Assembly: GCF_900277125.1 (NCBI RefSeq)
Contig: NZ_OPYN01000025.1
Coordinates: 1 to 55,042, forward strand
Direction: 5' to 3'
Length of the DNA: 55,042 nucleotides
Origin: Pseudomonas inefficax
GTDB lineage: Bacteria > Pseudomonadota > Gammaproteobacteria > Pseudomonadales > Pseudomonadaceae
Part shown: positions 25,777 to 34,076 of the stretch, piece by piece
Layout of the letters: each line of letters opens with the position of its first letter
Numbering within the stretch: position 1 is the stretch's first letter
Notes under the pieces: model-generated
What the model was told of the DNA's origin: nothing
Databases searched by the model: none
What the model saw: the letters and a program-made list of their open reading frames with translations, nothing else
Made by a program: the position numbers and the translations under genes

Positions 25777-26004
25777 GGCTGTTGTCCCTTTTATCGCTAA
25801 GAGAGTGCTGCTGTGATTTACGACCGATTCTGTGACGCCGGCGACATGCCCGCAACAACAGAATGGCGCCATGGCTGCTTTGGCTAAGAACAGGTCGTTC
25901 CCGGCTAAATCCACCTGCCGCGAGGTGCGCAAACTCAAGCCATCTACCGCAACGGAGGGTTTGGTCACCCTCGTTCGTGCACAGTGGATGTTGCTCGCTC
26001 TTGG

Positions 26005-26040
26005 CCCCGGATGCTCACGGCTTTCCGGGGTTATTTTTTT
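26005..26040 (+). terminator. Terminator-like hairpin without an obvious gene
   Basis: CCCCGGA (26005-26011) and TCCGGGG (26024-26030) form a 7-bp stem with a 12-base loop, followed by TTATTTTTTT. It points rightward, but no protein gene on that strand precedes it. Confidence 0.65.
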
Positions 26041-26108
26041 GCCTGAAGCATCAGCGCAACTGCTGTTGTGACCCTGTCTTGCTCAATACCTGAAGGCGTG
26101 TGCATTCT

Positions 26109-26182
26109 CTGTGGGAGCGGGTTCACCCGCGAATGCGTCGGTAGCTTCACCATCGCATTCGCGGGTGAACCCGCTCCCACAG
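26109..26182. repeat. Paired REP elements (GGGAGCGGG type)
   Basis: CTGTGGGAGCGGGTTCACCC and GGGTGAACCCGCTCCCACAG, both consensus-like, with 26 bases between; located just past the stop of cdhB. Confidence 0.92.
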
Positions 26183-26197
26183 GGTACGAAGTTTTGT

Positions 26198-26674
26198 TCA
26201 GGACTGGATGTTCAAACCCATTACACGCCCAACGAACTCAGCCGGGGGCATATCCTGCTGCTCATCCACCAAACCTTGCAGCAACCCGACACTACGCTCA
26301 CTGAACGGCGCCGACTTCGGCCCCGCCAGGTCCACATGCAGCAGCATCTGCTCGCTGGCCGCCAGCGTTTCGTCGAACCCTTCCCGATGCAGGCTGTGGT
26401 AGACATGCAGGCGCTTGCGATCGAACCCGATGATCTGCGTCTGCACCCACACCTCGGTCCCTAGCTTCACCTCGTGCAAGTAGTTGATGTGCGCCTCCAG
26501 GGTGAACAGCGAGTTACCGCTCTGGCCGCGACTGTCGGCATCCAGGCCGATGCGCTCCATCAGCGCATCGGTGGCGTAGCTGAAGATAAGCAGGTAGAAG
26601 GCATCGCGCAGATGCCCGTTGTAGTCGACCCAGTCCTCCTGGACCGGGGTGCGGTAGGTGATCAGTGCGGGCAT
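26198..26674 (-). CDS. cdhB: Betainyl-CoA thioesterase CdhB (hot-dog fold)
   Basis: 158 residues, a 4HBT-type single hot-dog domain. The N-terminal VQEDWVDYNGHLRDAFYLLIF is the usual substrate-loop and helix region with the catalytic acid, and VWVQTQIIGFDRKRLHVYHSL is the long central strand. In P. aeruginosa the carnitine operon product CdhB hydrolyses betainyl-CoA to betaine and CoA. It follows cdhA after 10 bases, which agrees. It is the last gene of the operon here; the lipolytic gene hocS that follows it in P. aeruginosa is absent. Confidence 0.88.
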   Translation of the reverse strand: MPALITYRTPVQEDWVDYNGHLRDAFYLLIFSYATDALMERIGLDADSRGQSGNSLFTLEAHINYLHEVKLGTEVWVQTQIIGFDRKRLHVYHSLHREGFDETLAASEQMLLHVDLAGPKSAPFSERSVGLLQGLVDEQQDMPPAEFVGRVMGLNIQS

Positions 26675-26684
26675 CGCGTTCTCC

Positions 26685-27650
26685 TCAGTCGCCGAAAGCC
26701 ATACCGTGGCTGGCCTTGCTGGTCTTCACCGCTTCCAGCACTGCCAACAGCGTGTCATCACGATAGCGCTCCAACGCGGCGATGCTGCGATCACCCAGTT
26801 GCTCGGAGGTCCCTTCGACCACATCGTCGATCAGCTTGTCGGTCAGCTCTGGTGCCGGCAGGTAAGTCCACGGCAGTTGCAGCGCAGGGCCGAACTGGGC
26901 CATGAAGTGACGCATGCCGGCATCGCCACCGGCCAGGGTGTAGGTGAGGAAGGTGCCCATGAACGACCAGCGCAGGCCGGCGCCAAAGCGGATGGCATCG
27001 TCGATTTCGCCGGTGCTGGCCACGCCGTCGTTGACCAGGTGCAGGGCCTCGCGCCACAGGGCTTCGAGCAGGCGGTCGGCGATGAACCCGGGCACTTCCT
27101 TGCGTACGTGCAGCGGGCGCATGCCCAAGGCTGTATAGATGGTCTTGGCGGCTTCGATGGCTTCGGGGGCAGTGCGGTTGCCGCCGACGATCTCGACCAA
27201 TGGCAGCAGGTAGACCGGGTTGAACGGGTGGCCGACCACGCAGCGTTCGGGGTGGGTGGCCGATTCGTAGAACTCGCTGGGCAGCAGGCCCGAGGTGCTG
27301 CTGCCGATGATCGCGTCTGGCTTGGCGGCAGCGCTGATCTTCGCATGCAGGTCGAGCTTCAGGTCCAGTCGCTCTGGCGCGCTTTCCTGGATGAAGTCGG
27401 CGTCGCGGACGCATTCCTCGATGGTGGCGACGAACTTCAGCCGGTCTTGTGCTGCACCTGGCGCCAAGCCTTGCTTTTCCAGTGCCGGCCAGGCGTTGGC
27501 GATGCGCTTGCGCAAGGCCTGCTCGGCGCCTGGCGCCGGGTCCCAGGCGATCACGTCCAGGCCGTGGGCCAGGGCGCGGGCAACCCAGCCGCTGCCGATT
27601 ACGCCGCTACCGAGGGCGGCGAAGGTCTTGATCTCGGTGATGAAGGGCAT
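26685..27650 (-). CDS. cdhA: L-carnitine dehydrogenase CdhA
   Basis: 321 residues, a 3-hydroxyacyl-CoA dehydrogenase-type Rossmann enzyme. The NAD-binding loop is [19 protein letters not shown]. Further conserved segments are [32 protein letters not shown] (catalytic histidine) and [21 protein letters not shown] (C-terminal dimer domain). It oxidises L-carnitine to 3-dehydrocarnitine with NAD. It precedes cdhB by 10 bases and follows cdhC after a 180-bp gap that holds an unusual REP pair. Confidence 0.93.
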   Translation of the reverse strand: MPFITEIKTFAALGSGVIGSGWVARALAHGLDVIAWDPAPGAEQALRKRIANAWPALEKQGLAPGAAQDRLKFVATIEECVRDADFIQESAPERLDLKLDLHAKISAAAKPDAIIGSSTSGLLPSEFYESATHPERCVVGHPFNPVYLLPLVEIVGGNRTAPEAIEAAKTIYTALGMRPLHVRKEVPGFIADRLLEALWREALHLVNDGVASTGEIDDAIRFGAGLRWSFMGTFLTYTLAGGDAGMRHFMAQFGPALQLPWTYLPAPELTDKLIDDVVEGTSEQLGDRSIAALERYRDDTLLAVLEAVKTSKASHGMAFGD

Positions 27651-27694
27651 ATCGGGTCCTCAGGGTAAACACAGTCGTTAGGGTTAGTACCGAT

Positions 27695-27798
27695 CCTGTG
27701 GGAGCGGGCGAGTCGAGGCGTCGAACCGCCGCGAACACCGGCAAAGCCGGTGCCATCCACCGTGTCGCCTGCTTCGCGGGCATGCCCGCTCCCACAGG
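27695..27798. repeat. REP pair with an interrupted left copy
   Basis: The right copy is consensus (TTCGCGGGCATGCCCGCTCCCACAGG). In the left copy the stem is broken: after GGGAGCGGGCGAG there is TCGAGGCGTCGAACCGCC before CGCGAA, where consensus copies have only about five bases. Between the copies is a small hairpin CACCGGC/GCCGGTG. Confidence 0.8.
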
Positions 27799-27830
27799 AT
27801 TTGTGGCGCTGCTGCAATCTTTGAAAGGAA

Positions 27831-28715
27831 TCAGCGGCGCTTGAGGTTCATTTTTTCCCGGCCTTCTGCCGGGCTGAGCACGCGGCCACCCATGCGAGTG
27901 ATGATTTCTGCCGCGCGCTCGACCAGCTGGCCGTTGCTCGCCAGCACGCCACGGTCCAGGTACAGGTTGTCTTCCAGGCCCACCCGCACGTTGCCGCCCA
28001 GCAGAACCGCCTGGGCGGCCATCGGCATCTGCATGCGGCCGATGCCAAACCCGGCCCAGGTGACGTTTGCCGGCAGGTTGTCGACCATCGCCTTCATGGT
28101 GGTGGTGTCGGCCGGCGCGCCCCACGGGATGCCCAGGCAAAGCTGGAACAGCGGGTCGTCGAGCAGGCCTTCCTTGATCATCTGCTTGGCGAACCAAAGG
28201 TGGCCGGTGTCGAAGATTTCCAGCTCGGCTTTCACCCCCAGCTCGGTGATGCGCTTGGCGCCGGCGCGCAGTTGGGCCGGGGTAGAGACGTAGATCGAGT
28301 TGCCATCGCCGAAATTGAGGGTGCCGCAGTCGAGGGTGCAGATTTCCGGCAGCAGCGCTTCGACATGGGCCAGACGTTCCAGTGGGCCGATCAGGTCGGT
28401 ACCCGGGCCGAATTCCAGTGGGGTTTCACCCGGGCCGATTTCCAGATCGCCACCCATGCCGGCGGTAAGGTTGACGATGATGTCCACGTCAGCTTCGCGG
28501 ATGCGTTCCATGACTTCGCGATACAGCGCCACATCACGGCTGAAGCGGCCGGTTTGCGGGTCGCGCACGTGGCAGTGGACTACGGTGGCGCCGGCTTTGG
28601 CGGCCTCTACGGCAGACTCGGCGATCTGCTTGGGGGTGACGGGAACAAAATGGCTTTTCGAGGCGGTGTCGCCGGCGCCGGTGAGGGCGCAGGTGATGAT
28701 GACGTCGTGGTTCAT
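27831..28715 (-). CDS. cdhC: 3-dehydrocarnitine:acetyl-CoA trimethylamine transferase CdhC (BKACE, DUF849)
   Basis: 294 residues, a beta-keto acid cleavage enzyme (BKACE) with a TIM-barrel fold and zinc site. The metal-binding block is [15 protein letters not shown], and the N-terminal [12 protein letters not shown] and central [10 protein letters not shown] are typical of the family. With acetyl-CoA it splits 3-dehydrocarnitine into betainyl-CoA and acetoacetate. The start is ATG 28715 with AAGGA; the longer frame only translates a REP. It is the second gene of the carnitine operon, between caiX and cdhA, with a REP on both sides. Confidence 0.92.
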   Translation of the reverse strand: MNHDVIITCALTGAGDTASKSHFVPVTPKQIAESAVEAAKAGATVVHCHVRDPQTGRFSRDVALYREVMERIREADVDIIVNLTAGMGGDLEIGPGETPLEFGPGTDLIGPLERLAHVEALLPEICTLDCGTLNFGDGNSIYVSTPAQLRAGAKRITELGVKAELEIFDTGHLWFAKQMIKEGLLDDPLFQLCLGIPWGAPADTTTMKAMVDNLPANVTWAGFGIGRMQMPMAAQAVLLGGNVRVGLEDNLYLDRGVLASNGQLVERAAEIITRMGGRVLSPAEGREKMNLKRR

Positions 28716-28741
28716 GGCGGGGGTCCTTGTGGTGTCTGTGG

Positions 28742-28837
28742 TGGCCTTTTCGCGGGTGAACCCGCTCCCACAGGAGCACCGTGGTGTTCCTGGCATGCGC
28801 GTAACCTGTGGGAGCGGGTTTACCCGCGAAGGGGCCG
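28742..28837. repeat. Paired REP elements (GGGAGCGGG type)
   Basis: GCGGGTGAACCCGCTCCCACA and GGGAGCGGGTTTACCCGCGAA lie between caiX and cdhC inside the carnitine operon. Such a palindrome can reduce read-through or protect the upstream message, so caiX may be made in excess of the enzymes. Confidence 0.9.
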
Positions 28838-28839
28838 GA

Positions 28840-29784
28840 TCAGTTGGCGCCGAGCTTGAGGTTGTCCGCAGCCGGCTTGCCGTCGAAGGTGGTCACACCC
28901 TCCAGCCAGCGGGCCTTGTCCTCGGGGTGGTCTTTCAGCCACTGTCGGGCCGATTCCAGCGCATCCTTGTGGTCGAGCAGCGGCTGCATCATGCGGCTCT
29001 CGTCCTCGGCGCTGAAGTTCAGGTTGGCCAGCAGGCGGTGGGCGTTGGGGCAGCGTTCGGCATAGTCCGGCGCGGTCACTGTCCACACTGTCGCGCGGCC
29101 TTCGTCAGGGCCCAGGGCGTCCTGGCTGTCGCCCAGGTAGACCATGTCGATATTCACGTTCATCGGGTGTGGCGCCCAACCGAAGAACACCACTGCCTCG
29201 TTGCGCCGCACCGCGCGGTCGACGGCGGCTAGCATGCCGGCCTCGCTGGATTCGACCAGCTGGAACTTGCCCAGGCCGAACTGGTTCTTGGCGATCATCG
29301 CCTTGATCTGGGTGTTGGCGCCGGAGCCTGGTTCGATGCCGTAGATTTTCCCGCCCAGTTCCTTTTCGAACTTGTGAATATCGGCGAACGTCTTCAGGCC
29401 CTTGTCGGCCAGGTACTTGGGCACCGCCAGGGTGGCCCGGGCGTCTTCCAGGCTGGGCTTGTCGAGCACCTTGACCTGCTTGGCATCGACGAACGGGGTG
29501 ATGGTCTGGGTCATGATCGGGTTCCAGTAACCCAGGAACATGTCCAGGCGTTTGTCGCGGATGCCGGCGAAGATGATCTGCTGTGAAGCGCTGGTCTGCT
29601 TGGTCTGGTAGCCAAGGCCATCGAGCAGCACCTGGGCCATGGCGCTGGTGGCAATGACATCGGTCCAGTTGACCACGCCCAGACGGACGTTCTTGCAGGC
29701 CGCGGGTTCCGCGGCATACAGCGGGGAAGCGACGATAGTGGTCAGGGCTACGGATAACAGGCTGCGGCGGATCAAGCGTTGCAT
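28840..29784 (-). CDS. caiX: Carnitine-binding protein CaiX
   Basis: 314 residues with a Sec signal peptide ([20 protein letters not shown]). It is a paralogue of Cbc[30 protein letters not shown] and [10 protein letters not shown] give the expected aromatic cage. In P. aeruginosa CaiX captures carnitine and hands it to the CbcWV membrane complex. No permease or ATPase gene follows it here, which agrees with such sharing. The start is ATG 29784 with GGAGAG upstream. It heads the carnitine operon, divergent from cdhR. Confidence 0.9.
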   Translation of the reverse strand: MQRLIRRSLLSVALTTIVASPLYAAEPAACKNVRLGVVNWTDVIATSAMAQVLLDGLGYQTKQTSASQQIIFAGIRDKRLDMFLGYWNPIMTQTITPFVDAKQVKVLDKPSLEDARATLAVPKYLADKGLKTFADIHKFEKELGGKIYGIEPGSGANTQIKAMIAKNQFGLGKFQLVESSEAGMLAAVDRAVRRNEAVVFFGWAPHPMNVNIDMVYLGDSQDALGPDEGRATVWTVTAPDYAERCPNAHRLLANLNFSAEDESRMMQPLLDHKDALESARQWLKDHPEDKARWLEGVTTFDGKPAADNLKLGAN

Positions 29785-29858
29785 GGTGGCTCTCCATCGG
29801 CAGGGCATTTTTTATAGGGGCCGGCCTCTCTGGGCCGTGTGAACACGCTACGCTGCTG

Positions 29859-29922
29859 CCAGGGTGGTGAATCGCACCCTGGCGACCAACATTTGCACGG
29901 AGGCGACCACCTTTGCCGTGGA
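29859..29922. promoter_or_regulatory. Putative CdhR operator region between caiX and cdhR
   Basis: GGCGACCAAC (29881-29890) recurs as GGCGACCACC (29902-29911), offset exactly 21 bp, and both are followed by TTTGC; this is an AraC-type direct repeat. Next to it is a perfect 8-bp inverted repeat, CCAGGGTG (29859-29866) and CACCCTGG (29875-29882). A TATAAA-like -10 for caiX is near 29812-29817 without a good -35, as expected for an activated promoter. Confidence 0.6.
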
Positions 29923-29929
29923 GCATGCA

Positions 29930-30892
29930 ATGCCGCAAATCATTCATTTCCTGTTGTTGCCCGGGTTTTCGGCCATGGGTTTCATCAGTGCCATGGAGCC
30001 ACTGCGGGTGGCCAATCGTTTCAAGGGCCCGCTGTACCGCTGGCAGGTGTTGAGCCTGGACGGCGGGCCGGTGCTGGCCAGCAATGGCATGTCGGTAAAC
30101 GCCGATGCAGCGCTGGCGGCGGGCGAACCTGGCGGCATCCTGCTGATCGTCGCGGGCTTCGAGCCACTGGCCTGTTACGGGCCGGCACTGCAACAGGCGC
30201 TACGCCGCCTGGACCATGAGGGGGTGGTGCTGGGGGGTATCGATACCGGGGCGGTGGTGCTGGCCGAGGCCGGCCTGCTCGACGGCCACCGCGCCACCGT
30301 GCACTGGGAGGCGCTGGAGGCATTCAAGGAGAACTACCCGAGCCTGCAGGCGACCCAGGAACTGTTCGAAATCGACCGACGGCGCATCACCTGCGCGGGT
30401 GGCACTGCCTCGATCGACCTGATGCTCGACCTGATTGCGCAATCCCATGGCAGCGAGCTGGCAGTGCAGGTATCGGAACAATTCGTATTGGGCCGTATTC
30501 GGCCGCGGCAGGATCATCAGCGGATGCAGATTGCCTCTCGCTATGGCATCAGCAACCGCAAGCTGGTGCAGGTGATCGGCGAGATGGAAAAGCATACCGA
30601 GCCACCGTTGAGTACATTGGAGCTGGCTGCCCGTGCCATGATCACCCGGCGTCAGCTGGAGCGTCTGTTTCGCTTGTACCTGAATGATACGCCCAGTGGT
30701 TTCTATCTTGACCTACGTCTGGACAAGGCGCGTCAGCTGCTGTGCCAGACACAGATGAGCATCACGCAGGTCAGCGTGGCATGCGGTTTCGAGCTGCCGT
30801 CCTACTTCACCCGCCGCTACAAGAGACGCTTTGGGCGCTGTCCGCGTGAAGAGCGTCAGGCGCTCAAGCCGCAGCTGCCAGATCAGAGTTGA
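29930..30892 (+). CDS. cdhR: AraC-family carnitine regulator CdhR
   Basis: 320 residues. The N-terminal DJ-1/PfpI-like sensor domain (FLLLPGFSAMGFISAMEPLRVANRF) is followed by two AraC helix-turn-helix motifs (ELAARAMITRRQLERLFRLY and ITQVSVACGFELPSYFTRRY). In P. aeruginosa CdhR activates the caiX-cdhCAB operon in response to carnitine. I start at ATG 29930 (GGAG seven bases ahead) and not at 29864, because the longer start would place the operator repeats inside the gene. The last ten bases overlap the convergent gene that ends at 30883. Confidence 0.9.
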   Translation: MPQIIHFLLLPGFSAMGFISAMEPLRVANRFKGPLYRWQVLSLDGGPVLASNGMSVNADAALAAGEPGGILLIVAGFEPLACYGPALQQALRRLDHEGVVLGGIDTGAVVLAEAGLLDGHRATVHWEALEAFKENYPSLQATQELFEIDRRRITCAGGTASIDLMLDLIAQSHGSELAVQVSEQFVLGRIRPRQDHQRMQIASRYGISNRKLVQVIGEMEKHTEPPLSTLELAARAMITRRQLERLFRLYLNDTPSGFYLDLRLDKARQLLCQTQMSITQVSVACGFELPSYFTRRYKRRFGRCPREERQALKPQLPDQS

Positions 30893-31434
30893 TCGAGATC
30901 GCATAGCGCCTGGAGGCGGTTTTCGACCTGTTTTCGCCGCGTCTCGAAAGCCCGGAGGTCGAGTTTCGCGCCCAGGTGGTCCAGCTGCAGGGCAAGGCGC
31001 GTCCGCGGGGCATCCGGGTCGGTCGAACAGCACAGGTTGAAGATAATCGCCAGCGGGCTGCCGCTGTCATCCACGTCAAACTCGAGGCGCAGGTGCGAGC
31101 TGGCCGAGGTGCTGCGCAGCAGGGCGAGGTCTGGCTGTTGCAAACCATGGAGTATGTCCTTGGCAACCCGCTCGAACCCGAGGTTGCGCCTCTGGGGCGC
31201 TGGAATCCAGCCGCTGAATACTTCTTGGAACACAGCATCCGTGGGTACGCAATTGATGCTTTTCGTCGTCTGTTCGATCAGTTCGACGCCGCTGTCTTCC
31301 AGCCTCTGCAGAAAACGGCTGAACCAGCGCTGGCCATCCTGTTGGCGATCGTGAGCCTGGCTGGCTTCCAGTTGCGCCAGGCGCAGGCAGGCATGAAGGT
31401 CTTCCATGGCTTGGGTGGCAGGTTTGGTGGGCAT
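30883..31434 (-). CDS. Hypothetical protein, helical N-terminus
   Basis: 183 residues, cytoplasmic, no signal peptide. The first 60 residues are likely helical (HACLRLAQLEASQAHDRQQDG), the middle contains strand-rich sequence (SSHLRLEFDVDDSGSPLAIIF), and the tail is a charged helix (ETRRKQVENRLQALCDL). I recognise no family. It ends ten bases inside cdhR on the other strand and follows the 238-residue protein gene (31501-32217) by 66 bases, so the two probably form a pair. Confidence 0.7.
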   Translation of the reverse strand: MPTKPATQAMEDLHACLRLAQLEASQAHDRQQDGQRWFSRFLQRLEDSGVELIEQTTKSINCVPTDAVFQEVFSGWIPAPQRRNLGFERVAKDILHGLQQPDLALLRSTSASSHLRLEFDVDDSGSPLAIIFNLCCSTDPDAPRTRLALQLDHLGAKLDLRAFETRRKQVENRLQALCDLDQL

Positions 31435-31500
31435 GCTTCTGGCCCTCGCAGCAGGAGTAGGAAGGGGAGCCTGGCGCCGCAGGGCGGCGCCAGGTCCAGG

Positions 31501-32217
31501 TCAGATGTCCAGCGCCAGGATGTCGAACGCCTGGCTGGCCAGTTTCAGCCTGACGGCTTCGCGCATGGCGCCGAAGTGGCGAACACTGAACGAGCCCTGT
31601 TGCGAGGCCCGGTATACCCGGGTGTTCGACTTGTCGATGATGCGGCCAGCGGACCCTGCGGTTTTTTCGGCCTTGTCATAGCTCAGCTGAACGCTGGTCA
31701 TGTGCATGATCGGCAGGCCTTGCGGAGTCATCTCGCAGGCGGAAATCTGAATGGTGCTGGATTTGCCCGAAACGCTCACGCTGCTTTCTTCAAGCAGTTG
31801 CTGCGCCTTCGGTGTTTGCACGATCACTTCGAAGGAGCGTTTTACGCAACGGCTCAGGCGATGGCTGGCGCCGATCTGGACGGTGACGATTTGAGGCACC
31901 AGGGTGGCCAGCGTGTGGGTGTCCTTGTCGATTGCTTCCTCGACATGGGCGGCGCCGGTCAGCGTCCAGCCGAACTTGCCCAGGCCGTCGTTGTAGAAGT
32001 TGTACCACTCGCGCTGCTGGGTTTCCTTGTCGAACTTCTTGTTCGCCGACAGGTTCATCAGGCGCATGCCATCGAGCACGTCTTCGGCAATGCTGGCGGG
32101 TACATCCGGGGCAAAGATGCAGACGGTGTTGGCAACCATGACAGCGCGTTCTTCGCCTTCTTTCTTCAGGGCGGCGATGGCGCTGTTCATGTCGGTCTTG
32201 CTGATAGTGGAGGTCAT
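31501..32217 (-). CDS. Hypothetical protein, possible partner of the downstream gene
   Basis: 238 residues from ATG 32217 (MTSTISKTDMNSAIAALKKEG). No signal peptide or long hydrophobic segment is visible. The central region has alternating strands (LVPQIVTVQIGASHRL, IQISACEMTPQGLPIMHMTSVQLSY), and the end is a basic helix (MREAVRLKLASQAFDIL). I do not recognise the family and see no catalytic motif. It lies upstream of the 183-residue gene on the same strand. Between two well-known catabolic clusters it looks like an accessory insertion, but codon use is not clearly foreign. Confidence 0.7.
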   Translation of the reverse strand: MTSTISKTDMNSAIAALKKEGEERAVMVANTVCIFAPDVPASIAEDVLDGMRLMNLSANKKFDKETQQREWYNFYNDGLGKFGWTLTGAAHVEEAIDKDTHTLATLVPQIVTVQIGASHRLSRCVKRSFEVIVQTPKAQQLLEESSVSVSGKSSTIQISACEMTPQGLPIMHMTSVQLSYDKAEKTAGSAGRIIDKSNTRVYRASQQGSFSVRHFGAMREAVRLKLASQAFDILALDI

Positions 32218-32333
32218 GTCTTGGTTTCCGATCCAGTTCATCATCGGCGCCTCGGGCGAGGCGCCTGGGACGTACTTTGGTTCGGGTCGTCAAGACAGAT
32301 AAGCCGAAAGCCTTTCCTGCCGAGGAAGTCCCC

Positions 32334-32735
32334 CTACTGCTGGCCGATGGACTGCAGGTACTCCGAGCGGTCATCGCTGCGCTGTGCCACGCAGGTGTTC
32401 CACGCCGCTTCGAACGCCTTGCTGCCGGGCTTCTCGGCGTAGGTTTCGACCTTGCAGTCGGCATCGCGCAGTTGCGTCCACAATTTCTCCGCCGCCTCCA
32501 TGCGCCCGGCCAAGGCAGCGGCCTTGTCGCCTTCGTCGGCGTACTGGTCGCGAATGCGCTGGATCAGGTCGTCATACGCAGACTTCAGTTCTCGCTCCGC
32601 CGTCTGCTTGTTGAACGCCGCGCAAGCGAATGTCTGCTGGTCGCTCTCGACGTTGTCGCATGGGGTGCTTTCTTCCTCGCCGGCCTGGGCGCCCGATACC
32701 ACCGCCAGCAATACCAGCCATGCCATTGATTTCAT
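32334..32735 (-). CDS. Periplasmic protein with LprI-like (DUF1311) domain
   Basis: 133 residues with a signal peptide (MKSMAWLVLLAVVSGAQA). The mature part has four cysteines in the LprI/DUF1311 arrangement: PCDNVESDQQTFACAAFNKQ, then DADCKVETYAEKPGS and WNTCVAQRSDDR. Helix EAAEKLWTQLRDADC is typical. LprI proteins can inhibit lysozyme, but the role of most members is unknown. The ATG at 32735 has GAGGAG nine bases ahead, so the longer frame is rejected. It is on the same strand as the two hypothetical genes, 116 bases upstream of the first. Confidence 0.85.
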   Translation of the reverse strand: MKSMAWLVLLAVVSGAQAGEEESTPCDNVESDQQTFACAAFNKQTAERELKSAYDDLIQRIRDQYADEGDKAAALAGRMEAAEKLWTQLRDADCKVETYAEKPGSKAFEAAWNTCVAQRSDDRSEYLQSIGQQ

Positions 32736-33021
32736 CCGTTTTCTCCTCAACAAGGCTGACGAATCGGCTGGATTCTCGCTCAGCCGCAGACAAGACGATA
32801 GATCCCTGAAGAAATGTTCATGAAACGGCCGGAAATGTCGTTATCGAGACTGTCTCTCATCGCCAGACGGCGCGCCAGAGGGCGCGATGTCGCGCATTGA
32901 CGCTTTCGGCAAACCCCCTGTCGTTTTTGCATCGGGGCGCCTTTGGGCACAGGCATATGCTGGCCCCAAAGCGCCGACACAAGGTTTGGCGCAAACCCAT
33001 TCAATAAAAGGGGACAGCCTG

Positions 33022-33999
33022 ATGAGCCCAGCCGAACTTCACGCCGACAGCATCGTCATCGACGGCCTGATCATTGCCAAATGGAACCGCGAGCTGTTCG
33101 AGGACATGCGCAAAGGCGGTTTGACTGCGGCCAACTGCACGGTATCGGTCTGGGAAGGCTTCAAGGCAACCGTCGACAATATCGCCGCCAGCCAGAAGCT
33201 GATTCGCGACAACAGCGACCTGGTGATGCCGGTACGCACCACTGCCGACATCCGCAAGGCCAAGGAACTGGGCAAGACCGGTATCCTCTTCGGCTTCCAG
33301 AACGCCCATGCCTTCGAAGACCAGATCGCCTACGTCGACGTGTTCAAGCAGCTGGGCGTGGGCATCGTGCAGATGTGCTACAACACCCAGAACCTGGTCG
33401 GCACCGGCTGCTACGAGCGTGACGGCGGCCTGTCGGGCTTCGGCCGCGAGATCGTTGCCGAAATGAACCGCGTCGGCATCATGTGCGACCTGTCCCACGT
33501 AGGCTCCAAGACCTCCGAAGAAGTCATCCTCGAGTCGAAAAAGCCGGTCTGCTATTCGCACTGCCTGCCATCTGGCCTGAAAGAGCACCCGCGCAACAAG
33601 TCCGACGAAGAGCTGAAGTTCATCGCCGACCACGGCGGTTTCGTCGGCGTGACCATGTTCGCGCCGTTCCTGGCCAAGGGCATCGACTCGACCATCGACG
33701 ACTACGCCGAAGCCATCGAATACACCATGAACATCGTCGGTGAAGACGCCATCGGTATCGGTACCGACTTCACCCAGGGCCACGGCCAGGACTTCTTCGA
33801 GTACCTGACCCATGACAAGGGTTACGCCCGTCGCCTGACCAACTTCGGCAAGATCATCAACCCGCTGGGCATCCGCACCGTGGGCGAATTCCCCAACCTC
33901 ACCGAAACCTTGCTCAAGCGCGGCCACTCCGAGCGCGTGGTGCGCAAGATCATGGGTGAGAACTGGGTCAACGTCCTCAAGGACGTGTGGGGCGAGTAA
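33022..33999 (+). CDS. M19-family (renal-type) dipeptidase
   Basis: 325 residues of a membrane/renal dipeptidase-like amidohydrolase fold. Family blocks include VIDGLIIAKWN (in place of the usual DGHxD metal motif), FGFQNAHAFED, CDLSHVGSKTSEEVI, PVCYSHCLPSGLKEHPRN and GIGTDFTQGHG. Metal-ligand glutamate and histidines are partly recognisable, but the canonical N-terminal H-x-D is not obvious, so activity on dipeptides is uncertain. ATG 33022 follows AGGGGACAG. It heads the dimethylglycine operon, ahead of the DUF5943 gene and dgcA; P. aeruginosa has the same order. Confidence 0.87.
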   Translation: MSPAELHADSIVIDGLIIAKWNRELFEDMRKGGLTAANCTVSVWEGFKATVDNIAASQKLIRDNSDLVMPVRTTADIRKAKELGKTGILFGFQNAHAFEDQIAYVDVFKQLGVGIVQMCYNTQNLVGTGCYERDGGLSGFGREIVAEMNRVGIMCDLSHVGSKTSEEVILESKKPVCYSHCLPSGLKEHPRNKSDEELKFIADHGGFVGVTMFAPFLAKGIDSTIDDYAEAIEYTMNIVGEDAIGIGTDFTQGHGQDFFEYLTHDKGYARRLTNFGKIINPLGIRTVGEFPNLTETLLKRGHSERVVRKIMGENWVNVLKDVWGE

Positions 34000-34076
34000 G
34001 CCGCTCTCCAAGCCTGAAAGCCCCTGCCAGCAACGCCGGGGCATCCCAATAAAAAATTTTATGGAGTTGAGTTTCC

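Larger units (their letters stand above)
25777..26197. other. 421-bp intergenic region
   Basis: No protein gene is recognised. Reading rightward it contains a small hairpin (GAGGGT/ACCCTC around 25955-25972), a terminator-like hairpin (26005-26040), and a REP pair (26109-26182). The first 230 bases could encode a small RNA ended by that terminator, which is speculative. Confidence 0.4.

Noticed and set aside
25777..25968. N-terminal extension of the 85-residue gene to 149 residues
   Set aside because: The added residues look unstructured, and the ATG at 25776 has a proper ribosome-binding site.
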